Below, in pieces: positions 1-37,320 of a DNA stretch of 64,000 bases. The stretch spans positions 15,058,804-15,122,803 of the forward strand of contig NC_083648.1 of assembly GCF_963576545.1 (NCBI RefSeq), in the 5' to 3' direction. The position numbers and the translations under genes were made by a program. Below the pieces are notes generated by a model that saw nothing but the letters and a program-made list of their open reading frames with translations, was not told the DNA's origin and searched no databases. Numbering within the stretch: position 1 is the first letter of the stretch; each line of letters opens with the position of its first letter. The stretch comes from Limanda limanda (lineage: Eukaryota > Chordata > Actinopteri > Pleuronectiformes > Pleuronectidae).

Positions 1-74
1 TGGTTCTACCGCCTGTCACCGCGTTTAACTGGGAATATTTCTCTCTGGATTTTTCAAACAATACGTTTTGAACA
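1..74 (+). other. tm6sf2: partial 5' untranslated region of tm6sf2
   Basis: This is the sequence immediately upstream of the tm6sf2 start codon. The transcription start is not identifiable and may lie left of the window. I see no TATA box here. Confidence 0.5.
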
Positions 75-3000
75 ATGAGGCCCCCGGTGGAAGTCTCCGT
101 GTTTCTCATCTCTCTCCTGGCTCCTGGAGTTTTGTACACCCTGAACAACGTTATTGCGCTCCAGGAGTAAGTGTGTGTATGTGTGTATGTGTGTGCGGCC
201 TTGCACAAGTGAGCTGCTGATAGCTACAGGCTTGAGAACAGGCCCATAACCATCGATATAGAGGATTGTTAACAATGAGAAGATATTCACACATTCAAAA
301 CTATGATACACGAATCTTTATTTCAACACAACACAGTGTAGATAGACAACGTCCTATCAAACCTAATCCTCCAAAGCGTGTTATCCAACCTCGGTTAGAG
401 TTACTGGTGAAAACCTGGACTGAAAACAATATTTTAACAAGGCAATAAAAGTAAGAAACGATTAGTTTAAGAAAATAGAAACTGTTAACTATAGTAAATT
501 GATAAAGTTGAATTTAAGATTCTAAAACTATAATAATACTTAAATTTACTCATTGTCTGTGCCAAGATCAGTGCAATAGAGTTCCACTGAAAAGTATAAG
601 AATTTCGAACTTTCCAATTCTTAATTTGTTAATACAAAATTAGTTTGACATTCAGTGTTGGTTATCGTGTCTAAAAGGAAATAATAGAGTTAATTAAATG
701 GTTTCAAGGATTAAAGCTCTTCTAAATTACTTGTCTTTTCCTGTTGGAAGTATGAATGTGAATGATAAATTGTACATTCTAGTAAAATCTGGGTCTGCAA
801 TCAAAGATTATTGTCAATATTGAATAGTCTACTAATTATTTTCCTGATTAATTGAATGAAAACGTCGGTTCCATAGAAGAACTGTCTTTGATAACTTTAA
901 GAAGCACAAGGTGATTTATTTAACAGGATAAGATTGCCTGATAGACTAAAGACGAGAAATGCAAGCAAAGCTCCATCTCTTGTGTTCTTCCCCCCCTCAG
1001 ACCTCTACCTATCCTGGGCGTGGGACTGGTCGTCCTTGGATCTGTTCTTCTTCTCGTCCTCCTCAGTGTGCGACACAAGACCAACGTGGACCCTTTATAC
1101 TACGGTACAGTCAAATACGCAAACATTTATAAGTGTATATGTGGTCCGGGTGTGGAAGCAGCAGTGTGCATGTTTGTTGTGTTTCTGCAGCGTTCGCAGA
1201 GTTTTCCTTCACCAACACGGTGGGCCTGACGAACGCTTTAGAGCAAGATGGGTTCATCTCTGGCTTCATGGGCTTCTACCTAAAGATGGTAAGAGAACTT
1301 CCGAATGGATCATTCTGGGTCACACATCCTAATAGCATTTTTCAAGCTTATCTGGTCACAAGAGAAACCTAGGGAACTTAAATTTAATCAACATGCCAAA
1401 TTGAATGAAGAGTTGAAGACCTGTGATGATTGGACACGGGAGGACCCAATCACCTTTTCCTGCCCCCCCCTAAAACACTACTTCCTAATGATGGTTTCTT
1501 TTCCACGGGTTTGTGGTCAAAGTAAAAGTATTTACCCTGATGTGCTTCGGTCTCTTCAGGGTGAGCCTCATCTGAGTACCGCCTATGCTGTGATGATGTC
1601 TTACTGGGAAGGCGTCTTTCACTTTGTCCTCCTCCTCTTCATCATCCACCGCATGTTTAAAGGGTAAGCTGTCCCATCACCAGCGTCCGTGCTTATGTGC
1701 TGCATTTTTACAGACGTACATTGATGACAATTGTTGTTTTACTGTCTGTGCAGGAAGTCCTACCGAAGCCTGGGCCTGCTGTGGGCGGGCTCCTCCATCG
1801 CCCATCAAATTGTGCTGATCCCCGGAGTGGTCGTCGGTGAGCGCTGCTTAAATAAACCCTGTCTCTGAACTGTAGAGTGTTGTTTGAGAGCATTTCTATT
1901 GATGGTGTCCCTGTGTGCAGGTAAATACGGGTCTAACATTCGTCCAGCCTTTTGGAGGAACATCCCCTTCTTCGTGGCGCCTTTCTGGGCTGCGTCCTTG
2001 CTCTTCAGGAGACACAGAGAGATGCCAATTGTCACAGCAGACAAGGTGAATTTCAAAGTAGTTAAACATTTACAATATCCTGAATAGAAAGAGGAGTGTC
2101 CTCAAACCGTTTTCCTTTAGAGATTCATTAAGTTGAGATTCTATCAAAGTAAAAGCTATATAACTAAAATCTCATGATCATATTTAATCTTCAGATAAGG
2201 ACACACAATTTGTCCTTTAATTTGTTGGCTGACGTCCTGCCTGTATCAGTGTTCGCAGGAACACGAAGCACCATCTAAAGAGCAATTTGAGGCTTGATTA
2301 AATAATAATTGATGCCTTTTCTATCATCATAAATTGTATATCATCATATTGCACACATATACTTCAATATCACTGACGGTAACCTGTTATTTCTAATAAT
2401 ATAAATTCAATTAGTTGTTGTATTGACCTTTATTTGTTTATCTACACACACATCTTAAAAGGATCCTTCAAATTAAGATGCAGAAGATCTGTCTTGGCCA
2501 ACACCTATTTAACTATGGACTTTATTATGAAAGATGATATGAACAGTAAAGATAAGGTAATGCACTTTCTTAGTTTGCAAACGTTCCTGAAAATTCGAAT
2601 AAATAGTAACTAAAATTAAAATAATGAGTAAATGTAAATGAAGACAGGTTAAACTTAAAGCAAATCTGCCATAAAATGCAGCCTGTCCTACACTGCTGAT
2701 ACCAGTGTATCTTTAGGTAAAACCTATATCTGCCCTCTCAATTTATGACACTTTTAATCACTATAAAAATAATGAGATGGAGTGTATCCACATTAACTGA
2801 GAATGCTCCTGTGTTGACTAGATTGCAGAGGAGCAGAAGAAAAGTCTACTGACCCGGCCGGTCGACCTGCTGCTGTCACTTCTCTTAATGGGAGCCATGG
2901 TCTTCTCAGTTTTCAGAGGCTTTGTGAGTAAAACCTAATGTTTCTTTTCTGTGTTTCTGCCTCTTATCGCACTCTTTGAGACATTCGTTAACATGTTTCT

Positions 3001-3624
3001 GTCTCTGTTCCAGGTGATGCTGGACTGTCCTCTGGACACCTGTTTCACCTACATCTATCAGTACGAGCCCTACCTCAAAGACCCAGTCGGTTTCCCCAGG
3101 GTTACGGTCAGTATGAATACAGAATTAATGAAACCAAATATATTGTAAATCCTTAATAACTGATTCTTGTGCACAATTCTTTTAGATGATGGTGTATTTA
3201 TTTTACGCTCTGCCCCTGCTGACTGTCTTCATCTACGGTCTGAAAACACCAGGATGTAGCTGGATGTTAGACTGGACCATCTTCTTTGCTGGAGCCATGG
3301 CTCAGGTAACTGTTAATTATGTGTTTTGCAGTTCTTCATATTCAGTAAAAGCAAATTACAACATATAGAGTCTAATGTTGGCTTCCCCCTGCTTCTCTGG
3401 CTTCCTCTCTCCAGACCCAGTGGTGCCATATCGGTGCATCTCTGCACTCCCGCACTCCCTTCACGTACCGAGTCCCTGCAGACAAATGGTGGCCCGTTAT
3501 CACCCTCAACTTGCTGCTGGCTGTGGTGCCGGCTCTGTTGGCCCTGCGCTGCCACTCCAACCCCACCTTTTTTATGAAACCTGTCCCCAAGGGACAGACC
3601 AACACCGAGAAGAAGAAAAACTAA
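75..3624 (+). CDS. tm6sf2: tm6sf2, transmembrane 6 superfamily member 2 (10 exons, complete)
   Basis: Exons read directly with GT-AG junctions: 75-166, 1001-1104, 1191-1288, 1560-1663, 1754-1836, 1921-2045, 2822-2923, 3014-3106, 3186-3305, 3415-3624. The phases join without a break and give 376 residues plus TAA, close to the human length of 377. The start ATG has A at -3. The protein is polytopic with many hydrophobic segments. Recognisable family blocks are GKYGSNIRPAFW (residues 161-172), the exon 8 block ending YIYQYEPYLKDP, and HSRTPFTYRVP in the last exon. The family carries two EXPERA-type membrane domains. Mammalian TM6SF2 acts in the ER/ERGIC in VLDL lipidation and secretion. The C-terminus ends KKKN, which fits a KKXX ER-retrieval signal. 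The paralogue TM6SF1 is the main alternative. Adjacency to neurocan and the dilysine end favour tm6sf2. The promoter lies outside the window. Confidence 0.95.
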
Positions 3625-4245
3625 GCCTCACTCCAGCCACGGACTGTCGGGGAATACGTCACGTTCTGAGAAGGCTAATTTGTTTTGGGACTCTGTTGTG
3701 CACAAACTGCTTAAAACCCCCAATTTTTCAACCTTAACACCCAGGGAAAAGTCTACAACCATCCGTCACCTGGCGCAGCACTCCCTGCTCGGACTATTGG
3801 ACTCCTGATAAGAAAGCAGTTGATGAAGTAGAGGGCTGCGATCATCTCACACAGCTTTCAGGTGACTCATGCAGATACAGAGATGGTATCTTTCCAAACT
3901 GAGACTGTTAATCTAAATATATAGGTCAGCAACAAACCGCTGGAGTGTGAAAGTCTTATTATAAAGTTTCTATGCAGGAATCCACAACAAAACTCCAAAG
4001 CTTTAAGTTTGTTTTGTACTGGGTCAGTGAAAACCAAAACTATAGAGTTTAGTAACTTCATGAAATTCAATGAAGGGTTGAAAGCCTGAATAAGTTGAGT
4101 TTGTGATAAAAGAGATGGTATCAGAGGTTGACAGATACTGTGTAATGTCTGGATTTACATGTTGTCACTGCACTGATCAAGTTGTGATCAACTGATTAAT
4201 AATTATGTCTATAAAATGTCAATAAACGATAAAGCATCACAGTTT
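3625..4245 (+). other. tm6sf2: tm6sf2 3' UTR with poly(A) signal AATAAA at 4221-4226
   Basis: A canonical AATAAA hexamer lies 597 nt after the stop codon and is the first one downstream in this orientation. The cleavage site near 4245 is inferred from the usual 10-30 nt spacing. Confidence 0.55.
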
Positions 4246-4854
4246 TCTACAGCCTCAACAGTAAAAACCTAAAGGTTTTTATTGATTTAGAAATAAGAGA
4301 ACCCGAAATGAGAAATTACTGTTTTTGAATAATGTTTTATTATTGGCTCTGTTCAGCTCATCAATTGATCTACCAATAATTCTAATTAACTCAGTATCTC
4401 ATGGTTCACTTTATTTTGTATAAAGAAAACAAATGCGTCCGTATCTGTGAGTGTCCTAGCCCCTAAAGCAAAAATCTGCTTTTCCACAACAGCCGAGCAT
4501 TTTGGTGGTTCAATAACACCTTCCTCAGAGGTCAATATTGTCTCCTCTGTCTGATGATGCCATTGTGCCCTCTGTGCACTGAGCTGCTGCTGTTCAAACT
4601 GATAAGCAGTGAACTTGGGTCCACGTGAATTGTGACACACGACTGCAACACAAATGGTCACACGACACACTGATCAGCAGTGCGGGTACGAACAGTTTGT
4701 CTTTTAGAGTTTCATCAAACGGGGGGATCTGTGACTTGACAGAAACTTTCTAAACACAACAGCACTTTCACTTCAAAAACGAATAGACGGGAGGACCTGA
4801 TCCCTCCAGTGAAACAAACAACCCAGGTCCAGCCTTGCTCCATGTGAACCTTTA

Positions 4855-5400
4855 AGCTAAATGATCAAATCTGCATGCTAATGCTCACATCGGGTATTTA
4901 CCATGTTTATAATGTCAGTTTAATATGTCAGCATGCTAACATTGAATTATTGAGGAAAATGTGAATGCCATTCATTTTGTAAGTATATTTGATATAGTTA
5001 AGTGTTGGATGGAACTTTGACCTGAGGGGGAGTCAACCTCAGGTGTCAATAGAGGAAAGGTGTCTTCATATCGAGTCATAAGGACAAAACCTCTGGGCAG
5101 CATGACTGTCTAGGTACAAATTTACATTGCAATGGTGAGATAAACATTAAGATGCTTCACTTGATAAATCTAAACTCTAATTTGTTAGTGCAATGGGAAA
5201 AGTCAATTGATAATCTAAGATATTGGAATTCATCCTCATAGGAAGACAACCATCAATGTTAAGTTTCATGGCAGTCATTAGATAAATATTATTAGGTTTC
5301 ACTTGATCAGGGAAATTGCAATGGGAAAAGTCAATGGATAAGCAAAGATATTGGTATTCATCCTCAGGGGATCAAGAGCATCAATGCAAAATCTGTGGTT
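4855..5400 (-). repeat. decayed percomorph interspersed repeat (TTAGCATGCTGA family) with internal duplication
   Basis: On the minus strand the right-to-left order runs from a 'catggcaatccatccaata'-type segment to a TTAGCATGCTGACAT-type segment. I recognise both as parts of one very abundant teleost repeat. The copy is strongly diverged. A segment holding 'caatgggaaaagtcaat' is present twice, at about 5191 and 5319. The family assignment is from memory and needs a repeat-library search. Confidence 0.55.
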
Positions 5401-5454
5401 GTTGCGACATTTACAATGTAGAAATAAATAAGCGAGTCAATTAAAGAATTAACA

Positions 5455-6611
5455 GAAATGTAATTTTTTCTCACTTTATTAAGAATGAAATACAACAGCA
5501 GGACAAAAAGTCATAAGAACACCAAAAGTGTGGATGACCGATCAAATATCAAAAGGACCAAAGACAAAAAAATTGTGACATTCTACCCATCTTGTAAATA
5601 TAGCCGTGCAAAGATCGAAAGTATTTAGCGATTCAGATACAATCAAGTGGTTATCTCAAGGGTGTACGGTATAATCCCATCTAAACTAACTATGCCAATG
5701 GGATATATGCTTTAGTTAAGAGTGCTTATGGAGAGAGGGGGGTCTATTTGATTGGACAAGGTCCAGCTATTGATTAAGGATCAGCCAATGACATAACACC
5801 CAATATTTACAGTACAGAGATTAGAGGCAATCAAATTATTAACTTTGTAACTAATTGATTGTTGGACTTACATTAGAAAAAAATGATGTTACATTGGCTT
5901 TTTGAAATATAAGTTAAAAAGGGAAAGCATATCACTTGCAAATGATTCATAATAAATAGCAACATACACAAACATAGTAAACATCAGGACAAGAGCATGT
6001 CAGTAGATTAAGACAGACCAGCTATTCAGTAACTCTATGGGAGAAAAAAGTAACAGCTACAGTACACACGTAAAAATCTCAGGGTTACCAGGGGCTGAAC
6101 GCTGTCTTGCATCAAATACATCTGTGCTTTGTAAACAGAAAACTAGGATGAGAGTAATTTTACATGTGGGACAAGCAAACTTTTAGAAAAGACGACCTGA
6201 CTCAGCACTTCTCTACGCCTCTCTTCTACATGCATACGCTCACACATGCTCACACGCTGCTGCCGGTCCGACAGACCCAGAGAGGTGCAGGATTTACTGT
6301 TCTGAGAGGTCGGGAGGGCGGGTGTTAATACGAGTTAGTGTAGGAGTTGGTGTTCGCATGGACCTTGGTTAAAGGAAGCAGCGTGAAAACAATATTATAT
6401 AAGAGGCATCAAAAACACCCAAAAACACCCAAACTCAGTAACAGGGTTATGGAGATAAACTTTATGTTACAGTAAGAAAACCTTATTCGTCAGCTAAACG
6501 GAGAGCATGGTCAGAAGCAGGAAAGGAAAACAGGAGGGATGTCAACTACTGTCTTTTCTTTATGGGCCAGGGTTAGCACCTAGGCGTAGCAGACATGTTG
6601 TGTTATTTGGT
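5455..6611 (-). other. ncan: ncan 3' UTR with poly(A) signal (AATAAA, minus strand) at 5475-5480
   Basis: The first TTTATT on the plus strand below the ncan stop codon is at 5475-5480, which reads AATAAA on the minus strand. That implies a 3' UTR of about 1.15 kb. It leaves roughly 1.2 kb between the inferred ends of tm6sf2 and ncan. The extent is inferred. Confidence 0.5.
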
Positions 6612-32324
<25,713 letters not shown>

Positions 32325-32331
32325 CCTGGAC

Positions 32332-32445
32332 CTGGAGAGAGAGAGAGAGAGGAAACAGAGGAGAGAGGGGGAGAAAAGAGAGAAGAAAGGGTGAGAGAAC
32401 AGAGAAGAGAGGGAGAAAGAACAGAGATGAGAGGGGGAGATGGTT
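32332..32445. repeat. GA-rich polypurine tract at the ncan exon 2 acceptor
   Basis: A purine-rich tract on the plus strand (GA repeats and AGAGGG motifs). On the minus strand it is the pyrimidine tract of the 3' splice site before the start-codon exon. Confidence 0.85.
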
Positions 32446-34042
32446 TCAATACAAACTTATTCACACTGCACTTGCAAAAGTATCATAACATATTACCAAG
32501 AACAGGTCAAATGGAAACATATCATCACTGAATAGTTACCTTCACCAAAGTGGGATAAGTATAATCCCATACACCGAAACTGGAAAATAAACCTCAAATC
32601 TGATCCAAATTTTTGTTGGAGTAATTAAATATCCATGTTTTATTGAAGACAAACAGTAACTTTGATATTCAGATCCTACACATGTTGATTGTTGACATGA
32701 AACTCCAAAGATCTCATGTTTCTCTCAACCCCAAATTGCTTTCGGCAATTAGACTGGAACTCTGAACCCTCCCTCCTACCAGTGTGTGAAATGGTGAATG
32801 AGAGACAAATTGTAAAGAACTCCAAAAGTGCAGTCTCTCTTTTTTTTTTGTCACATGAAACAGTTTGTTGATTTTTAATTGTAGGAACAGATGAGGGACG
32901 ACTTGCTCCTGCGTGGATCTGAAAAACCTCCACAGCTGTTTGATTTATCCCTTCAGAAGCTAATTACGCCATTTCACATCCATCCAGCTGTTGTACAAAT
33001 AAATCTGTCTTTCTTGGTTAAACGCTTAAAAAAATAAAAGTTTTCCCTGATGGATATAAAATTTTTCTTCAGAGCTGCCATATTCCAACGGTGGTGGTGA
33101 TGTTTACACACACCTGGTAACATGCCATTCATCTTAATGACTTGTCTACCAGTTTTCACAAGCTGAGGAGAAGCATCGTCTGTGAAGTCACAACAGGTGT
33201 TGGAGCAGCAGTGTGAAATCTTGCTAACACAAAAACTGATGTAGACTGTGACAAAGTTCACGAATGAGTAAATTACTCATATGTTCTTTGTTTTCTTAAA
33301 TTTTTTGTTGCGACATCAACATTATACCCAGCCCACATCTGTTATAACCAAGAAGGAGAACATGATTCCTCCCTAAAAGTGAAGCCAGTGAAGTGTCTCA
33401 AACACCTAGTGGCTGGCTGCAGGTCATAAACGTCTTCTCCTCCATGTTAGGGGATGGGACATGGACCAAACTATGAAAGTCAAACTGCAATTTAAATACT
33501 TTTTCGTTGTTTTCTTTCATTTACGATGATTCTAATTCTACTGATGATTGTTCAAGAGTTAATTTTTCCAGTAAGTTTAGTTTTAACTATAATTATTTGA
33601 TGATATAACAATGGGTGAAACATCATGATTGACAGCTGAGACTGACCTGGAATTGGTCATGAAGGGACCTCGATGAATGCAGACCTTCGAATGTGCAAGA
33701 TGGTGGGATTCTTAGAAGGGATATTTTAGCTTCAATTCTGGACACTGGGTCAGTCATCCATCTTTATAAACTGTCTATGGTAAAAAATACACCAACTGTT
33801 CCAGATGGCCTTGAGGACTAAATCAATGAAAATCGAATCTGAGGCAAACAAGGTTGAACGTACACATTATCACAGAAGCAGATCATTGTTTCATATCCAT
33901 TCATTATCACTCTGATAATATAATAACAAATAAATAACTTAATCTATATAAGGCCACTTAAGGACCCAGACATGGTCCACTGAAGCTTAGCAAATTACTC
34001 ATTCAGCGCTTTCCAGCCACGGAGCTAATGGCGACCAGTGTG

Positions 34043-34044
<2 letters not shown>

Positions 34045-34141
<97 letters not shown>

Positions 34142-34142
34142 G
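34045..34142. repeat. (TG)n microsatellite
   Basis: A TG array of about 98 bp. Confidence 0.95.
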
Positions 34143-36055
34143 AGGCCGTAAAATGTTGGCACTGCACCGAGACAAAGTGACCTTCGAACCCATTTCCAAT
34201 TGGAGATGGGAGGATGCCCTGTTGGACACATTACATTTATCTGGCAGATGCTTTTGTCCACAGTGACTCACATTTTTCACCCAGGACCCACTTTAACACC
34301 TGAGCTGCAGCTGCCTGTATTAATACAAAGCACCGGTCCTATACTCTAAAATATCAGTGGTTGTCAAGAATGATTTGGACACAGAGTTAGAACTCTAATG
34401 GAGAAAAAACTGATTATTTCTTAAAACGTCCAAACAGTCTTTCGCCACAAAGTATAAAGTTACAGGGCACTGCAGCGAAAAAGTGTTTCTGGTGCATTCC
34501 TGCTGCACCACATAGAGCAAATTCTACCACATATCAGCAATGAGCTGCTGACTTTGCCAGAGTGTTTGGCTTGGGGCCCGAAGCGTCTCAGCTCAATGGA
34601 GAGGCGCCTGAGACGGAGCTTTATTGCCCCGTACTGGTATGAAATGGAGATGAAGAGGAGGGTATGCTGTTGGAAGTAAACAAAGCTTTGTTTTATATAG
34701 TGATGCTGATTTAAAGGGGACTCCAGCAACAGTAATAACTCTGAATTATTCATTTACCCGTGGACAAAAAAGGGCTCCTTCCACCTTCCAGACTTGTTGG
34801 AAGAGAAGCTGGAACCATTTCAGCAGAAATTAGTCCAGCTCGTTTGGACTGGCTAGATTTCACTTACATGCAGTAAATAATTGATCCAACTAAGCAAATG
34901 TCCTCTTTGCATTCACCGAGGTAACAGCAACTCATTCCAACAGCATCCCGCTGCTCAGAAAGAAGCATTATGCAAGACCAGCTCGACCCTTTATAAATTA
35001 CAGGAATAATGGCGGCTCTCTTCTCCGACCATGTGAAAGCCCTCTTAAATGTTCGGCCATTTCGAAGTGAAGCGTGTGAGTCCAAGAAAAACGTTCCTCA
35101 GATGGTGACACCTGCCAAACAATACCGTCATCAAACTACAATTGTGATTCTTTTCATTTTTTGTGGGCAACCAAGTAGGTCTGGGACTTTATGAAAAAGG
35201 GGGGATTCTGGTGAGGGTGAGACCCCGCTGTGCCACACACTTCGAGGCATCCCACCATAAAGGTGGGTTAGGACCCTGTGATGGGCTGTGACAGATTGGG
35301 GTCGAGCTGTTGGACTCTGAAGGCCTGGTTGAGCTAGCTGGGTGGGTGACAGCAGATTTCTAAAGGTCTGGAGAGGGTCATGACACCGAGGAGTTTGCCC
35401 AGTCTTGCAAGCACAGAGCATTGCAGGGTGTTGTATGCGGGTGCCTGGGACTGGCAGGGGCCCCTGCTTCTATCCACAGCAACAGAATTCAGAGTTCAGC
35501 ATATGGACATCTCTATGGATGCAATACAACATGCAAACCGTGTTTCTATAGACAGCAGCCATTCAAAGTTGTACCCGTGGGGAATTTACAACATACAGTC
35601 GCACCAGCTGCATACTAACCACTACCTGCTTTTGTTAGGGACGAGACATCAGATGTTGTGAACGCCTCCCTCTGAATCGCCCCTCTTCACTCTCACAGGC
35701 CCAGTTGTGTCTTGAGGAGAAAAGAGCCAGAAGTCTCTAAAATGCTTCAGTGGACATCAATGTGGACGTCCATCCGACACATTTTCACGATGTCGCCTGA
35801 ATAGGTCGGATTCTCAGCTCATTGTGAGAGCCAGTGAGTGCGGTGACAGAGATCCAAAGAGAGCTAACAGACGAGGCTGGCAACGGACGAGGCCGACATT
35901 ATGCCTCAGCACTAAGCTGTCAATCTGTCGAAGCCTCATGAGCATCGTGACGCAGGCGGGTATGTGCCCCTCGACCCAAATCTCCTTCAGAACTACACTA
36001 GGTGGGAAAACTGCTTGAAGGGAAAATCATGAAAAGGGTTGAACAAGTTATTTCC

Positions 36056-36084
36056 GTGTGTGTGTGTATGTGTGTGTTTGTGTA

Positions 36085-36133
<49 letters not shown>
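36056..36133. repeat. (TG)n microsatellite
   Basis: A TG array of about 78 bp with several interruptions in its first half. Confidence 0.93.
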
Positions 36134-36136
<3 letters not shown>

Positions 36137-37184
36137 CAGGCCACATTGGGTCCCATGTTGATTGATGACATAAGCACACAGCTGTAATGGTGCGGCTCCT
36201 ATAAAGTCCCACATCAACCCGCCGCCAGTGCAGAAGGTGCAGAAGTCACTGAATCTCACCCTCTGCGTTCATGCATAGAAAACATAAACACAACTCACTG
36301 AAACCCAAACACACACAACAACACAAGTACACACACCCGGTCTCCCTCGATATCTCTGTAAAACATGAGATTGCGTTTGCTGAATCTTTAACATTCTGCA
36401 AGTCAACAAATACACGTTCATGTACCCAGGAGCATGAAAAAAGAAAGTGAACCTGTTGAAATGACCTCGTTTCTCATAAAATGTGATCAGGTCATCATCA
36501 AGTGGAGAAGAAGCACAAGGTGCTTAAACTGATATTAAACCATGAAACACACCCATTACACATTCCAAGTGCTGGTGGAAAAGTATATGAACCATTTGAT
36601 TTAATGTGATAAAATTACACTTTATCATCAGAATGCTCTCCTGAAATTTGTCCTAAGAGTTTCACATAAATGACTACGCAAATAAAAAAAACATAGAACT
36701 ACCAAACAAAAACAACTATTGTGTCGCACATTATGAATATGTGGCTGAGTGCAATTGATATGCCTTTGCACCATGCTCCATGCGACCATGTAGACTCAGG
36801 AAATGCAAACCAGCTACAGTGATTTATTTTTCAGCTCTGGGCTTCTTTTTTGCATTTGGGACTTTAGAGTTATTTTAGTAGGGCGGCCACTTCTAGGAAA
36901 CAGCTACAAAACAAAACCAACAACTCTTGATTATAAGCTTCTAACATCTCTGTTTTGTGAGGCAGGGTTCATTTCTGAAGATGTTTGAAGCTGAAAAGGA
37001 ACGATACACCTGCATGTCATGTCATGACATACAAAAATGTTTACATATCTGTTGGTAATTCCAATGGGTTCACTTCTGGTTCACTTCTGGTTCAGGTAAA
37101 ACGCTGTTGTTAGGCCTGTTGGCTCTCGTGTACAGTAGTTTACAAAGATGAGTTTTTTCTTCTCCTTATGTCCTAATGGATTTT

Positions 37185-37320
37185 GTCTGGCTTCCTCCAA
37201 CAGTCCCCAGACAGGCAGCTTAGGTCAATTAGAGACTTTCAATTACTTGTGTGATTGTCAGTGTGTGATTGTCGCCCAATGACCCTCAGAAGATAGGCGT
37301 TATAGATAAGAAGGATAGTT
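37185..37320 (-). repeat. teleost interspersed repeat fragment (reverse orientation)
   Basis: Contains 'cagcttaggtcaattagaga' and ends 'agataggcgttatagataag'. This is the reverse complement of the family found at 51490-51680 ('caccctggacaggtcacca', 'caatctgcatgtctgcc'). It is diverged and shortened. Confidence 0.5.

Noticed and set aside
934..1332. 132-codon plus-strand frame over tm6sf2 exons 2-3
   Set aside because: It reads through introns and out of frame. The tm6sf2 exon frames are continuous and match the family.
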